A stretch of DNA of 64,000 nt from Streptomyces spectabilis (GTDB taxonomy: Bacteria; Actinomycetota; Actinomycetes; Streptomycetales; Streptomycetaceae). A program made the position numbers and the translations under genes. How positions within the stretch are numbered: the stretch's first letter is position 1; the number at the start of each line of letters is the position of its first letter. The notes below the pieces were generated by a model that did no database searches, was not told the origin of the DNA, and saw only the letters and a program-made list of their open reading frames with translations. Location of the stretch: positions 3,544,501 through 3,608,500 of the forward strand of contig NZ_CP023690.1 in assembly GCF_008704795.1 (NCBI RefSeq), read 5' to 3'. Shown here one piece after another: positions 1-8,561 of this stretch.

Positions 1-2610
1 GTAGGCCCTGCGGTCGGCGACCCAGGCGTGGTAGCGCAGCGGCTCCTCGTCGTCCACGGGGACCACGACGGCGTGCCGCGGGTCGCCGCCCCCGGCCGGG
101 GACACGGTCAGCTCGACGGGCTTGCCCGCGGTGCCGACAAGCAGCGGCCCCGGCCCGGTGAGGGAGTCGACGGGCCGCCCGCCGACGGCGAGGATCGCGT
201 CGCCCGCGCGCACGGCGACGCCCGGCGCGGCGAGCGGCGAGAGCGCGGCCGGGTCGGAGGTCTCCGACGGCAGGACGCGGTCGACCCGCCACAGGCCGTC
301 CTCGCCGCGCGAGAGGTCCGCGCCGAGGAGGCCCTGCCGGCTGCCGTAGCCGCCGCGCGGCACCACGTAGGCGTGGGAGGTGCCCAGTTCGCCCTGGACC
401 TCCCACAGCAGGTCGACGAGGTCGTCGTGCGTCGCCACGCGGTCGAGCACGGGCCGGTAGCGCTCCAGGACGCCGTCCCAGTCGACGCCGCCCATGTCGG
501 GCCGCCAGAAGTTGTCCCGCATGAGGCGGCCCGCCTCGGCGTACATCTGCCGCCACTCCGCGGCCGGGTCGACGTCCTGGCGGACCCGGCCGAGGTCGAC
601 GGCGAGGTTGGTGTCGCTGTCCTCGTCGCCGGAGGCCCGCCGGTCGCTCGGCACCACCTTGAGCTTGCCGTCGGCCCACAGCAGGATCCGCTTGCCGTCG
701 CCGGTCACGGCGAAGTGGTCGGCGTCGCCCGCCAGTTCCTCGACCCGGTGCTGCGCGAGGTCGTAGCGCTCCAGGGCGGAGCAGGGCTCGGGGTCGGCCG
801 GGGTGGCGCGGGAGGCGCCGAGCACGCCGCGCACCGGGTGCCGCAGCCACAGCAGGCCGTCCTTGGCGGCGCGCAGCGTGCTGTAGCGGGCGGCCTCGAC
901 GGGGAAGGGCACGACGCGGTCCGCGAGCCCGTCGAGGTCTATCCGGGTCACCGGCGAGCCCTCGCTGTCGGGGGTCTCGGCGTGCGGGCCCTCCGACGAG
1001 TCGAAGGCGCGGCCGTGCCGCTGCGGCCCGAACGGCGAGGGCGTCGTGGCCGCGAGGGTGAGCAGGTGCGGCCGGGAGCCGCCGACGAAGGCGAGGTCGA
1101 AGACGTGGTCGTCGTAGACCGGGTCGAAGGCGCGCGCGGACAGGAACGCCAGGTGCTTGCCGTCGAGCGTGAACGCCGGGCTGTAGTCGCGGAAGCGCAG
1201 CTGGGTGGCGTCCGACACCGACAGGTCGGCGGTGTTGGCGAGCTTGAGCTGGCGCAGCGGGCGCGGCCCGGGGTGGGACCAGGCGAGCCACGCGCAGTCG
1301 GGCGAGAAGACCAGGCCCGTGGCCTCGCCGTGCTCGGCGCGGTCGACCTCGCGGACCTCGCCGCTCTCGCGCTCCACGAGCAGGACCCGGCCGTCGTGCG
1401 CGGCGACCGCGGCGCGGCTGCCGTCGGGCGCCACGGCGAGCGCGAGCACCCGGCCGAGCTGTCCCGCGGCCAGGCGGCGCGGGGTCGCGCCGGGGGCGAG
1501 GCCGGTGGCGGGCGCGAACTCCAGGGCGTCGTCGCCCTCCGCGTCCGTCACCCACACCACGTGCTCCTCGCCGTCCACGCGGAAGGTGCGCGGCAGCCGG
1601 GCCCGGACGCCGGGCACGGCGGCCAGCGCGCGGGCGGGCCCCTCGCGGTGCGTGACCCAGTGCACGGCGCCGCGCACCGACACCGCGCTGCCGCGGCCGC
1701 TGTGGTCGGGCGCGGCGGCCCCGAACCAGCGGGCCGCGCTGACCGGATGCGGCTGGAGGTCGACGCGCTGCCCGCCCAGGCGGATGTCCAGACGGCGCGG
1801 CGCGGCGTCCGACAGGTCGTCCAGGAGCCAGAGTTCACCGGCGCTCGCGTAGGCGACGCGGGTGCCGTCGGTGGCGGCGTGCCGGGCGTAGAAGCCGTCG
1901 ACCGGGGTGTGGCGACGCAGGTCGGTGCCGTCGGGCAGGGACGAGTAGAGCGCGCCGACTCCCTCGTGGTCGGAGAGGAAGGCGATGCGGCCGCCCACCC
2001 ACAGGGGGTGTTCGATGTTGCCGTCGAGGTCCTCGTGGACGCGGACGAAGCCGCTGGCGGCGCCGGAGGCGTCGTCGGGCCGCCGCGTGCGGATCCACAG
2101 CTTGCCCGCCGTGCCGCCCCGGTACCGCTTCCACCAGGCGGCCTCGCGCCCCATCGGCGCGGACAGGAGCAGGACTTCGCCGTCGGGGCCGTGCGCCGCG
2201 TCGCCGACGACTCCGTACGGCAGCTTCTCCGCGGGCCCGCCGTCGAGCGGCACGGCGTGCGCCCAGGTGCGGCGGAAGGAGGCCTGGCCGTGCGCGCCGA
2301 CCGCGAGGACCCGTCCGTCGGGCGTCCAGCCGCGCACGGACGTCTTCGTGTTCCCCCAGTACGTGAGGCGCTTGGAGGGGCCGCCGTCGACGGGCGCGAC
2401 GTGGACCTCGGGCGCTCCGTCGCGCGTCGACGTCCAGGCGACGGTGGTGCCGTCCGGAGAGATCCGCGGGTGGCTCACGGGCGTGTTGTCGGCGCTGACC
2501 CGCCAGGCGCGGCCGCCATCGAGGGGCGCGATCCAGACGTCGTCCTCGGCGGTGAAGGCGGTCAACTCGCCGTGCGGATGCGGAAACCGGAGGTAGGCAG
2601 GCTGTGTCAC
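1..2610 (-). CDS. Tricorn-type S41 protease, truncated by window edge
   Basis: Cytoplasmic serine protease of the tricorn family, which trims peptides released by larger proteases. The first 870 residues are visible; family members are usually about 1050-1100 residues, so the C-terminal part with the nucleophile serine lies outside. The N-terminal two thirds is full of beta-propeller repeats of the TolB/WD40-like kind (S-P-D-G and D-G-G turns). The motif GTSHAY puts a Ser-His pair at residues 745-746, which is where I recall the Thermoplasma tricorn active site having its catalytic serine/histidine. A PDZ-like segment (AGDAILAVGGRPVD) follows at about 800-815. The GTG start is preceded by AGGGTGACG. 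The gene stands alone upstream of a divergent-looking gap and shows no operon partner here. Confidence 0.9.
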   Translation of the reverse strand, partial: MTQPAYLRFPHPHGELTAFTAEDDVWIAPLDGGRAWRVSADNTPVSHPRISPDGTTVAWTSTRDGAPEVHVAPVDGGPSKRLTYWGNTKTSVRGWTPDGRVLAVGAHGQASFRRTWAHAVPLDGGPAEKLPYGVVGDAAHGPDGEVLLLSAPMGREAAWWKRYRGGTAGKLWIRTRRPDDASGAASGFVRVHEDLDGNIEHPLWVGGRIAFLSDHEGVGALYSSLPDGTDLRRHTPVDGFYARHAATDGTRVAYASAGELWLLDDLSDAAPRRLDIRLGGQRVDLQPHPVSAARWFGAAAPDHSGRGSAVSVRGAVHWVTHREGPARALAAVPGVRARLPRTFRVDGEEHVVWVTDAEGDDALEFAPATGLAPGATPRRLAAGQLGRVLALAVAPDGSRAAVAAHDGRVLLVERESGEVREVDRAEHGEATGLVFSPDCAWLAWSHPGPRPLRQLKLANTADLSVSDATQLRFRDYSPAFTLDGKHLAFLSARAFDPVYDDHVFDLAFVGGSRPHLLTLAATTPSPFGPQRHGRAFDSSEGPHAETPDSEGSPVTRIDLDGLADRVVPFPVEAARYSTLRAAKDGLLWLRHPVRGVLGASRATPADPEPCSALERYDLAQHRVEELAGDADHFAVTGDGKRILLWADGKLKVVPSDRRASGDEDSDTNLAVDLGRVRQDVDPAAEWRQMYAEAGRLMRDNFWRPDMGGVDWDGVLERYRPVLDRVATHDDLVDLLWEVQGELGTSHAYVVPRGGYGSRQGLLGADLSRGEDGLWRVDRVLPSETSDPAALSPLAAPGVAVRAGDAILAVGGRPVDSLTGPGPLLVGTAGKPVELTVSPAGGGDPRHAVVVPVDDEEPLRYHAWVADRRAY

Positions 2611-2655
2611 ACCGTCACCCTAAGCAGGCGACGGCGCGCGGGACACCGTTTTGGA

Positions 2656-3294
2656 TCACTTGCCCGGATAGCAGTCGCAGGTGGGGTCCGGCCGCTCGGT
2701 CACGGTGACGGTGGCGGTGGGACCTGGCTCGTCCGGCTCGGGGTCGTGATCGACGGGCGGGGTGTGACGGCCCCCGTCGTTGTCGCCGTCGCCCTTGTCG
2801 CCGTCGTCGCCCTGATCGTCATCGTTCCCGTTGCCGCCTTCGCAGTCGCCGAGCACGTCGACGCGGAACCACTCCTTGCCCTCGACCCGCGCGGTCAGGT
2901 TCCCACGGACGCACTTGCCGTTGCGTACGTCGCTGACGCGACCCTTCAAGGTGATGTCCTTGTCGTCCTCCGACTTGCCCTGGCAGTCGACCTCGGCCTC
3001 ACGCGGCTCGTCGGTGGCCTTGCGCTCGTCGGCACCGTCCTTCTTCACGAACGAGGCCGTGCAGTTGAACCAGGCCACGTCGAGGTGCTGGCGCTCCAGC
3101 TCGGCCGTGCCCATCTTGTCCGTGGTGAGCGCGATGGCGGACGTGCTCATGTCGCCCTCGACGGGGTCGCAGGCGACCAGGGCGAGACCGGTGGCCCCCG
3201 CGGCCGCGAGGGTCACGAGGATCCGCCGCCCTCTCGCCGGGCCCGGGATCCGCCGGCGTCGGACAGGTCGCGGTAGTCGCCTCACAGCCCCCAT
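2656..3294 (-). CDS. Putative secreted lipoprotein
   Basis: 212-residue protein of unknown function. A basic N-terminus (about residues 1-27) and a hydrophobic stretch end in the lipobox LVAC with Cys at about 42, so it is probably a lipid-anchored exported protein; twin arginines are present but no clean Tat motif. The mature part has several cysteines (NCTASF, DCQGKS, GKCVRG, GDCEGG) that could form disulphides. It ends in an Asp/Gly-rich then Pro/Thr-rich low-complexity tail with C-D-C near the end. It lies between the tricorn-type protease and rsmE with no overlap. No catalytic motif is visible. The start codon ATG lacks a good ribosome binding site, so the true start may be slightly inside. 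Confidence 0.75.
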   Translation of the reverse strand: MGAVRRLPRPVRRRRIPGPARGRRILVTLAAAGATGLALVACDPVEGDMSTSAIALTTDKMGTAELERQHLDVAWFNCTASFVKKDGADERKATDEPREAEVDCQGKSEDDKDITLKGRVSDVRNGKCVRGNLTARVEGKEWFRVDVLGDCEGGNGNDDDQGDDGDKGDGDNDGGRHTPPVDHDPEPDEPGPTATVTVTERPDPTCDCYPGK

Positions 3295-3354
3295 GGATGG
3301 CAGCGTGCCACCGCGAGCGGCCCGGCGGTAGACCGGTTGCGGCCATCTGTCCAG

Positions 3355-4104
3355 TCAGGACCAGCGGCCCGTGCGGCCCAGGAGCAGCGCCGCCGCCGCG
3401 GTGCCCGCGGTCGACGTGCGCAGCACGCTGCGCCCCAGGCGGTACGGCTTGGCGCCCGCCCGGGCGAACACCGCGAGCTCCTCCGGTGACACGCCGCCCT
3501 CGGGCCCGACGACGAGCACGATGCTGCCGGACGCCGGGAGTGGGGCGGTGGCCAGCGGCTCGCTGCCCTCCTCGTGCAGCACGCCCGCGAAGTCGGCCTC
3601 CGCGAGCAGCTCGGCGACCTGCTTGCCGGTGGCCGGCTCCGCGACCTCGGGGAAGCGGACCCGCCGCGACTGCTTGCCCGCCTCGCGCGCCGTCGCCCGC
3701 CACTTGCCGAGCGCCTTCAGGCCGCGCTCGCCCTTCCACTGCGTGATGCAGCGGGCGGCGGCCCAGGGCACGATCGCGTCCACGCCGGTCTCCGTCATGG
3801 TCTCCACGGCGAGTTCACCGCGGTCGCCCTTGGGCAGCGCCTGGACGACGGTGATCCGCGGGCTCTCCGCGTCCTCCTCGCGCACGCCGTCGTCGTCGAG
3901 CGCGACCAGGAGGCGGTCCTTGCCCTCGGCGGCGGCGACGGTGCCCTGCGCCCAGCGCCCGGCGCCGTCGGTGAGCACCACGTCCTCACCGGCGCGCAGC
4001 CGCTTCACCGACACGGCGTGCCGCCCCTCGGGGCCTTCGAGTACGTACGTACGTCCTGGCGCGGCGCCCGCGAAGTCGTCGACGACGAACACCGGCGCGG
4101 TCAT
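3355..4104 (-). CDS. rsmE: 16S rRNA (uracil1498-N3)-methyltransferase
   Basis: 249-residue SPOUT-class methyltransferase that modifies U1498 of 16S rRNA with S-adenosylmethionine. The N-terminal PUA-like part (about 1-75) precedes the trefoil-knot domain. The knot signatures GPEGGVSPEE (about 200-210) and LGRSVLRTSTA (about 225-235) are intact, and the length is normal for the family. Its ATG overlaps the stop codon of the upstream nitronate monooxygenase gene (ATGA), so the two are translationally coupled, an arrangement common in streptomycetes downstream of dnaJ2. Confidence 0.95.
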   Translation of the reverse strand: MTAPVFVVDDFAGAAPGRTYVLEGPEGRHAVSVKRLRAGEDVVLTDGAGRWAQGTVAAAEGKDRLLVALDDDGVREEDAESPRITVVQALPKGDRGELAVETMTETGVDAIVPWAAARCITQWKGERGLKALGKWRATAREAGKQSRRVRFPEVAEPATGKQVAELLAEADFAGVLHEEGSEPLATAPLPASGSIVLVVGPEGGVSPEELAVFARAGAKPYRLGRSVLRTSTAGTAAAALLLGRTGRWS

Positions 4105-5183
4105 GCCGCACCGCCCGCGTCACGACCGGCGAACACGGCCTTCGCCTCGTCCAGTTCGGCCACGAGCACCTCCACGAGCTCTCCCGCGGGCAGCTGCCTC
4201 GCGAGCCGGTGGCCCTGGCCCGCCCACAGGGCCATGGCCTGCGGGTCACCGGTCTTGGCCGCGGCCTTGCGCAGGTCCGCCGTCAGATAGTGGATCTGCG
4301 GGTAGGCGGCGGGCGCGTACGGGCCGTGCTCGCGCACGAAGCGGTTGACGAGCCCGCGCGCGGGGCGCCCCGAGAACGCCCGGGTCAGCTCGGTGCGCAC
4401 GAACCGCGGGTCGGTCATGGCCTGCTTGTGCAGCGGCTGCGCGCCGGACTCCGGGGTGACGAGGAACGCGGTGCCGAGCTGTGCGAGGTCGGCGCCCGCC
4501 GCGAGCACCGCGGCGATCTGCGCGCCGCGCATCAGGCCGCCCGCGGCGATCACGGGCAGCTGTACGGCCTCCCTGACCTGCGTGATCAGGCTCAGCAGGC
4601 CGATGCCGGCGCCGTCCGTCTCCGGGTTGTCCCGGTGCGTTCCCTGGTGGCCGCCCGCCTCGATGCCCTGTACGCACACCGCGTCGGCGCCCACGGCCTG
4701 CGCGGCCAGGGCCTCCTCGGGCGTGGTGACGGTGACGACGGTCGTGGTGCCGACCCGCGCGAGGGCCTGGAGCTCCTGTCGGGTGGGGCAGCCGAACGTG
4801 AACGACACCAGCGGCACCGGGTCGTCGCGCAGGATCGCCAGCTTCGCCTCGTAGCCGTCGTCGGTCTTGGCGTCGGTGTCGCCGAGCTCCGTCTCGTACC
4901 AGGTGGCCTCGCCAGCGAGCTGGTTGCGGTACACCTCGACGGCCGCGGGGTCCGCGCAGGCGGGCTGCGGCATGAAGAGGTTCACCCCGAAGGGGCGCGA
5001 GGTCAGGCCTCTGACCTGCTTTATCTCCTGGTACATGCCGTCAGCGGTCTTGTACCCGGCCGCGAGCGAGCCGAGCCCCCCGGCCTCGGACACGGCCGCC
5101 ACGAGCTGCGGAGCCGAGGCCCCGCCCGCCATCGGGGCCTGCACGATCGGATGACGACACAGAGCGAGGAGAGGGGAGACCAT
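4101..5183 (-). CDS. Nitronate monooxygenase (NMO class I)
   Basis: 360-residue FMN-dependent TIM-barrel enzyme that oxidises alkyl nitronates (2-nitropropane dioxygenase family); some relatives are 2-enoyl reductases, so the substrate is uncertain. The starting motif PIVQAPMAGGASAPQ, the class motif GIEAGGHQG with its His, and the phosphate-binding AAGGLMRGAQIAA/AGADLAQLGTAF segments are all present. I chose the ATG at 5183 (MVSPLLALCRHP) because homology begins there; the frame stays open upstream to 5318 but that part is low-complexity. It is upstream of rsmE with a 4-base overlap and downstream of dnaJ2, separated by a large hairpin. Confidence 0.9.
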   Translation of the reverse strand: MVSPLLALCRHPIVQAPMAGGASAPQLVAAVSEAGGLGSLAAGYKTADGMYQEIKQVRGLTSRPFGVNLFMPQPACADPAAVEVYRNQLAGEATWYETELGDTDAKTDDGYEAKLAILRDDPVPLVSFTFGCPTRQELQALARVGTTTVVTVTTPEEALAAQAVGADAVCVQGIEAGGHQGTHRDNPETDGAGIGLLSLITQVREAVQLPVIAAGGLMRGAQIAAVLAAGADLAQLGTAFLVTPESGAQPLHKQAMTDPRFVRTELTRAFSGRPARGLVNRFVREHGPYAPAAYPQIHYLTADLRKAAAKTGDPQAMALWAGQGHRLARQLPAGELVEVLVAELDEAKAVFAGRDAGGAA

Positions 5184-5268
5184 ACCGGCATCGTGCCACG
5201 TCTGGCGGGCTACCTCGTGCCGGGGCCCCTCGTACCTTCTGTGGGCAGCTGGTCCGCCCAGGGGGCGG

Positions 5269-5323
5269 AACGGGTGGGCACAGCCCCAGGTGCCGAGCAA
5301 CCGGGACGCCGGGCCCACCCGTT
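5269..5323. terminator. Long-loop inverted repeat after dnaJ2
   Basis: AACGGGTGGGC at 5269-5279 is perfectly complementary to GCCCACCCGTT at 5313-5323, with a 33-base loop, just downstream of the dnaJ2 stop codon. It has no T-run. It probably ends or stabilises the hrcA-dnaJ2 transcript and separates it from the nitronate monooxygenase gene. Confidence 0.4.
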
Positions 5324-5329
5324 CAAGCG

Positions 5330-6466
5330 CTAACGCCCGTTAAAGGCATCCTTCAGGCGGGAGAACAGCCCCTGCTGGCCCGGCTGGAACTGGCCCGTGG
5401 GGCGCTCCTCGCCGCGCAGCTTGGCGAGCTCGCGCAGCAGCCGCTCCTGCTCGGCGTCCAGCTTCGTGGGGGTGAGCACCTCCACGTGCACGATCAGATC
5501 GCCGCGGCCACCGCCCCGCAGATGCGTGACGCCGCGCCCGTGCAGCGGGATCGACTGCCCCGACTGCGTGCCGGGCCGGATGTCGACCTCCTCGACGCCG
5601 TCAAGCGTCTCCAGCGGAACCTTCGTGCCGAGCGACGCCGCCGTCATCGGAATGGTGACGGTGCAGTGCAGATCGTCGCCGCGCCGCTGGAAGACGGCGT
5701 GGGGCAGCTCGTGGATCTCCACATAGAGGTCGCCCGCCGGGCCACCGCCCGGGCCGACCTCGCCCTCCCCCGCGAGCTGGATCCGCGTGCCGTTGTCGAC
5801 ACCGGCGGGGATCTTCACCGTGAGGGTGCGCCGCGAGCGGACCCGGCCGTCGCCCGCGCACTCGGGGCACGGCGTGGGCACCACGGTGCCGAAGCCCTGG
5901 CACTGGGGGCAGGGCCGCGAGGTCATGACCTGGCCGAGGAAGGACCGGGTGACCTGGGACACCTCGCCGCGGCCGCGGCACATGTCACAGGTCTGCGCGG
6001 AGGTGCCGGGAGCGGCGCCCTCGCCGGAGCACGTCGTACAGACGACGGCCGTGTCGACCTGGATGTCCTTCGTCGTGCCGAAGGCCGCCTCGTCGAGGTC
6101 GATCTCCAGGCGGATCATGGCGTCCTGGCCGCGGCGGGTGCGCGAGCGCGGCCCGCGCTGCGACGCCGTACCGAAGAACGCGTCCATGATGTCCGAGAAG
6201 TTGCCGAAGCCACCGGCTCCGAAACCGCCCGCGCCCCCGCCGCCCGACTGGGAGAGCGGGTCGCCGCCGAGGTCGTAGACCTGCTTCTTCTGCGGGTCCG
6301 AGAGGACCTCGTAGGCGGCGTTGATCTCTTTGAAGCGCTCTTGCGTCTTGGGATCGGGATTGACGTCCGGGTGCAGCTCGCGTGCGAGCCGCCGGAAGGC
6401 CTTCTTGATCTCGTCCTGGGACGCGTCGCGGCGCACGCCGAGTACGGCGTAGTAGTCCGTGGCCAC
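5330..6466 (-). CDS. dnaJ: Chaperone protein DnaJ (DnaJ2)
   Basis: 378-residue Hsp40 co-chaperone that delivers substrates to DnaK and stimulates its ATPase. The J domain with HPD (ELHPDVNP, about residues 31-38) is followed by a Gly/Phe-rich linker. Then come four zinc-binding repeats CTTCSGEG, CDMCRGRG, CPQCQGFG and CPECAGDG (about 145-210), and the C-terminal peptide-binding domain. All zinc ligands are present. The GTG start immediately abuts the TAA stop of hrcA (6467-6469), so the pair forms one heat-shock operon under the CIRCE element upstream. This is the second DnaJ typical of actinobacteria, unlinked to dnaK here. Confidence 0.97.
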   Translation of the reverse strand: MATDYYAVLGVRRDASQDEIKKAFRRLARELHPDVNPDPKTQERFKEINAAYEVLSDPQKKQVYDLGGDPLSQSGGGGAGGFGAGGFGNFSDIMDAFFGTASQRGPRSRTRRGQDAMIRLEIDLDEAAFGTTKDIQVDTAVVCTTCSGEGAAPGTSAQTCDMCRGRGEVSQVTRSFLGQVMTSRPCPQCQGFGTVVPTPCPECAGDGRVRSRRTLTVKIPAGVDNGTRIQLAGEGEVGPGGGPAGDLYVEIHELPHAVFQRRGDDLHCTVTIPMTAASLGTKVPLETLDGVEEVDIRPGTQSGQSIPLHGRGVTHLRGGGRGDLIVHVEVLTPTKLDAEQERLLRELAKLRGEERPTGQFQPGQQGLFSRLKDAFNGR

Positions 6467-7483
6467 TTACGACTCCGCCAGGATCTGTCCGACGTAACGT
6501 GCCACTGCGCGTACTGCTCCCATCGTTCCCGGATAGTCCATGCGGGTCGGTCCGACCACGCCTAGCTTGGCCACTGCCTCGCCTCCCGAACCGTAGCCGA
6601 CGGAGACCACGGACGTGGAGCTGAGTCCCTCGTGGGCGTTCTCATGACCGATCTTCACGGTCATGCCCGAATCCGTAGCCTCACCAAGCAACTTGAGGAG
6701 GACGACCTGTTCCTCCAGGGCCTCGAGGACCGGCCGGATCGTGAGAGGGAAGTCATGTCCGAAGCGGGTGAGATTGGCGGTTCCGCCGATCATCATCCGC
6801 TCCTCGTTCTCCTCGACCAGGGTTTCGAGGAGGGTGGACAGGACCGTCGCCACCGTGGCCTGGTCCTCCTTGTCGAAGGACTCGGGCAGGTCCTGGACGA
6901 GCTGCGGCACGTCCGTGAACCGGCGCCCCGCGATCCGGCTGTTGAGCCGGGCCCGCAGGTCCGCGAGTGACGTTTCACCGAACGGCACCGGGCAGTCGAT
7001 CAGGCGCTGCTCGACCCGCCCGGTGTCCGTGATCAGGACGAGCATGACCCGGGCCGGAGCGAGCGAGAGCAGTTCCACGTGGCGCACCGTCGACCGCGTC
7101 AGGGACGGGTACTGCACCACGGCGACCTGCCGGGTCAGCTGCGCGAGCAGCCGCACCGTACGGCCCACGACGTCGTCCAGGTCGACGGCGCCGTCGAGGA
7201 AGTGCTGGATCGCACGGCGCTCGGGGGAGGTCATCGGCTTGACGCCCGCCAGCTTGTCCACGAACAGCCGGTAGCCCTTGTCGGTGGGGATGCGACCCGC
7301 GCTGGTGTGGGGCTGGGCGATGAACCCTTCCTCCTCCAGCGCCGCCATGTCGTTACGGACCGTGGCCGGAGAGACGCCCAAGTGATGACGCTCCGTAAGC
7401 GCCTTGGAGCCGACGGGCTCCTGGGTGCCTACGTAGTCGTGGACGATGGCGCGGAGCACCTCAAGCCTGCGTTCACTGAGCAT
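6467..7483 (-). CDS. hrcA: Heat-inducible transcription repressor HrcA
   Basis: 338-residue repressor that binds CIRCE operators and is kept active by GroE. The N-terminal winged helix ([19 protein letters not shown], about 32-50) is followed by the GAF-like inserted dimerisation domain. The ATG at 7483 has a strong ribosome binding site (GGAGGTG, 5 bases away); the open frame extends to 7552 but that would run into the CIRCE element. It is first gene of the hrcA-dnaJ2 operon, and the CIRCE 57 bases upstream shows autoregulation. Confidence 0.97.
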   Translation of the reverse strand: MLSERRLEVLRAIVHDYVGTQEPVGSKALTERHHLGVSPATVRNDMAALEEEGFIAQPHTSAGRIPTDKGYRLFVDKLAGVKPMTSPERRAIQHFLDGAVDLDDVVGRTVRLLAQLTRQVAVVQYPSLTRSTVRHVELLSLAPARVMLVLITDTGRVEQRLIDCPVPFGETSLADLRARLNSRIAGRRFTDVPQLVQDLPESFDKEDQATVATVLSTLLETLVEENEERMMIGGTANLTRFGHDFPLTIRPVLEALEEQVVLLKLLGEATDSGMTVKIGHENAHEGLSSTSVVSVGYGSGGEAVAKLGVVGPTRMDYPGTMGAVRAVARYVGQILAES

Positions 7484-7539
7484 CGCGCACACCTCCAGCT
7501 GTCGTCCCTCGCCCTGAGCCCCCCGCGGCGGCCCCACCC

Positions 7540-7565
7540 TGGCACTCACCACGCGCGAGTGCCAA
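7540..7565 (-). promoter_or_regulatory. CIRCE operator upstream of hrcA
   Basis: The minus strand reads TTGGCACTC, nine bases, GAGTGCCAG, which matches the CIRCE consensus TTAGCACTC-N9-GAGTGCTAA except at three outer positions. The inner 8-bp arms (7540-7547 and 7557-7564) are perfectly complementary. HrcA should bind here and repress its own operon at low temperature. A loose promoter (TTGCCG, 19 bases, TACACT on the minus strand near 7609-7579) lies just upstream, so the operator would cover the transcription start. Confidence 0.93.
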
Positions 7566-7725
7566 CCTTCGTCGAGTCAGTGTACGGCCGGTGGGTACAG
7601 CCCCGGCAAGGGCCGACCCCTTTAGTCATGCCCACGTGTGGCCCGTGCCACCGGCCCGGCGGCGCCCCGTACCACGGCCCGGCCCACCGGCTGCCGACCG
7701 GGGACGGTGGCGCTAGCGTCACCGT

Positions 7726-8481
7726 ATGGACGTACGCGTGACACCGGCCCCGGACTGGCGGGAGGCGGGCTGGGAGCGGCTCACCGCACGGGTGGGACGG
7801 CGGCGGCTCCCCGTGTGGGACTGCACGGTCGGCCTCGTCGTCGGCGACGAGGCCGCCCTGATGATCGAGGCCGGGTCGAGCCTGCGGGAGGGCGCGCTCC
7901 TGCGCGCCGAGGCCCAGCGGCTGCTCGGCGGCGGCCGCCGTGTGACCCATCTCGCGCTGACGCACCCGCACTTCGACCACGTGCTCGGCGCGGCGGCGTT
8001 CGCCGGGGTCGAGGTGTTCGGCACGGTCGGCGTCGACGCGGTGCTCGACCGGGACCGCGAGGGCCTGCGCACGGACGCCGTCACCCAGGGCCTGGACGCC
8101 CGCGCCGCCGCCGAGGCCACCGACCTGCTGGTCCTCCCGCGCCATCTGGTGAGCGGCGAGCGGACCCTCGACCTGGGCGGCGTCCAGGTCCTCCTCGCGA
8201 ACGTCGGCCCCGGCCACACCGGCCACGACCTGGCCGTCCTGGTGCCCGGCAGCGCGCCCGGAGAGCCCGAGGTCGTCTTCTGCGGCGACCTCGTCGAGGA
8301 GTCGGGCGCACCTCAGGCGGGTCCCGACGCGGTCCCCGGGCGGTGGCCCGCCGCGCTCGACCGGCTGCTCGCCCTGGGCGGCGCGGACGCGCGGTACGTG
8401 CCCGGGCACGGGGCGGTCGTCGACGCGGCGTTCGTACGGGCGCAACGGGAGGAGCTGGTGGGGCGGTTCGGACTGCGGTGA
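7726..8481 (+). CDS. MBL-fold metallo-hydrolase
   Basis: 251-residue metallo-beta-lactamase-fold protein. The metal-binding motif HPHFDH (THPHFDHVLG) lies at about 84-89, a GPGHTGHD histidine at about 163-170, an Asp in FCGDLVEES and the last His in VPGHG near 225-230, so the binuclear zinc site looks complete. Substrate is unknown; hydrolases of this type act on thioesters, lactones or phosphodiesters. It is transcribed divergently from hrcA and stands alone before the DUF3097-type gene, 80 bases away. Confidence 0.85.
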   Translation: MDVRVTPAPDWREAGWERLTARVGRRRLPVWDCTVGLVVGDEAALMIEAGSSLREGALLRAEAQRLLGGGRRVTHLALTHPHFDHVLGAAAFAGVEVFGTVGVDAVLDRDREGLRTDAVTQGLDARAAAEATDLLVLPRHLVSGERTLDLGGVQVLLANVGPGHTGHDLAVLVPGSAPGEPEVVFCGDLVEESGAPQAGPDAVPGRWPAALDRLLALGGADARYVPGHGAVVDAAFVRAQREELVGRFGLR

Positions 8482-8561
8482 GCTGCGCGGTTCGGGGGGC
8501 GGTGCGCGGTGCGGGCACGTCCCCGTGACGGGACGTCACCCCATGTCATAACGTCTGTCGA

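Noticed and set aside
28..3276. Very long plus-strand open frame opposite the protease and lipoprotein genes
   Set aside because: It is an antisense by-product of high GC content at the third codon position; the minus-strand proteins carry recognisable family motifs.
7565..7725. Small gene between CIRCE and the MBL-fold gene
   Set aside because: Only short frames without a ribosome binding site; the stretch fits two divergent promoters.
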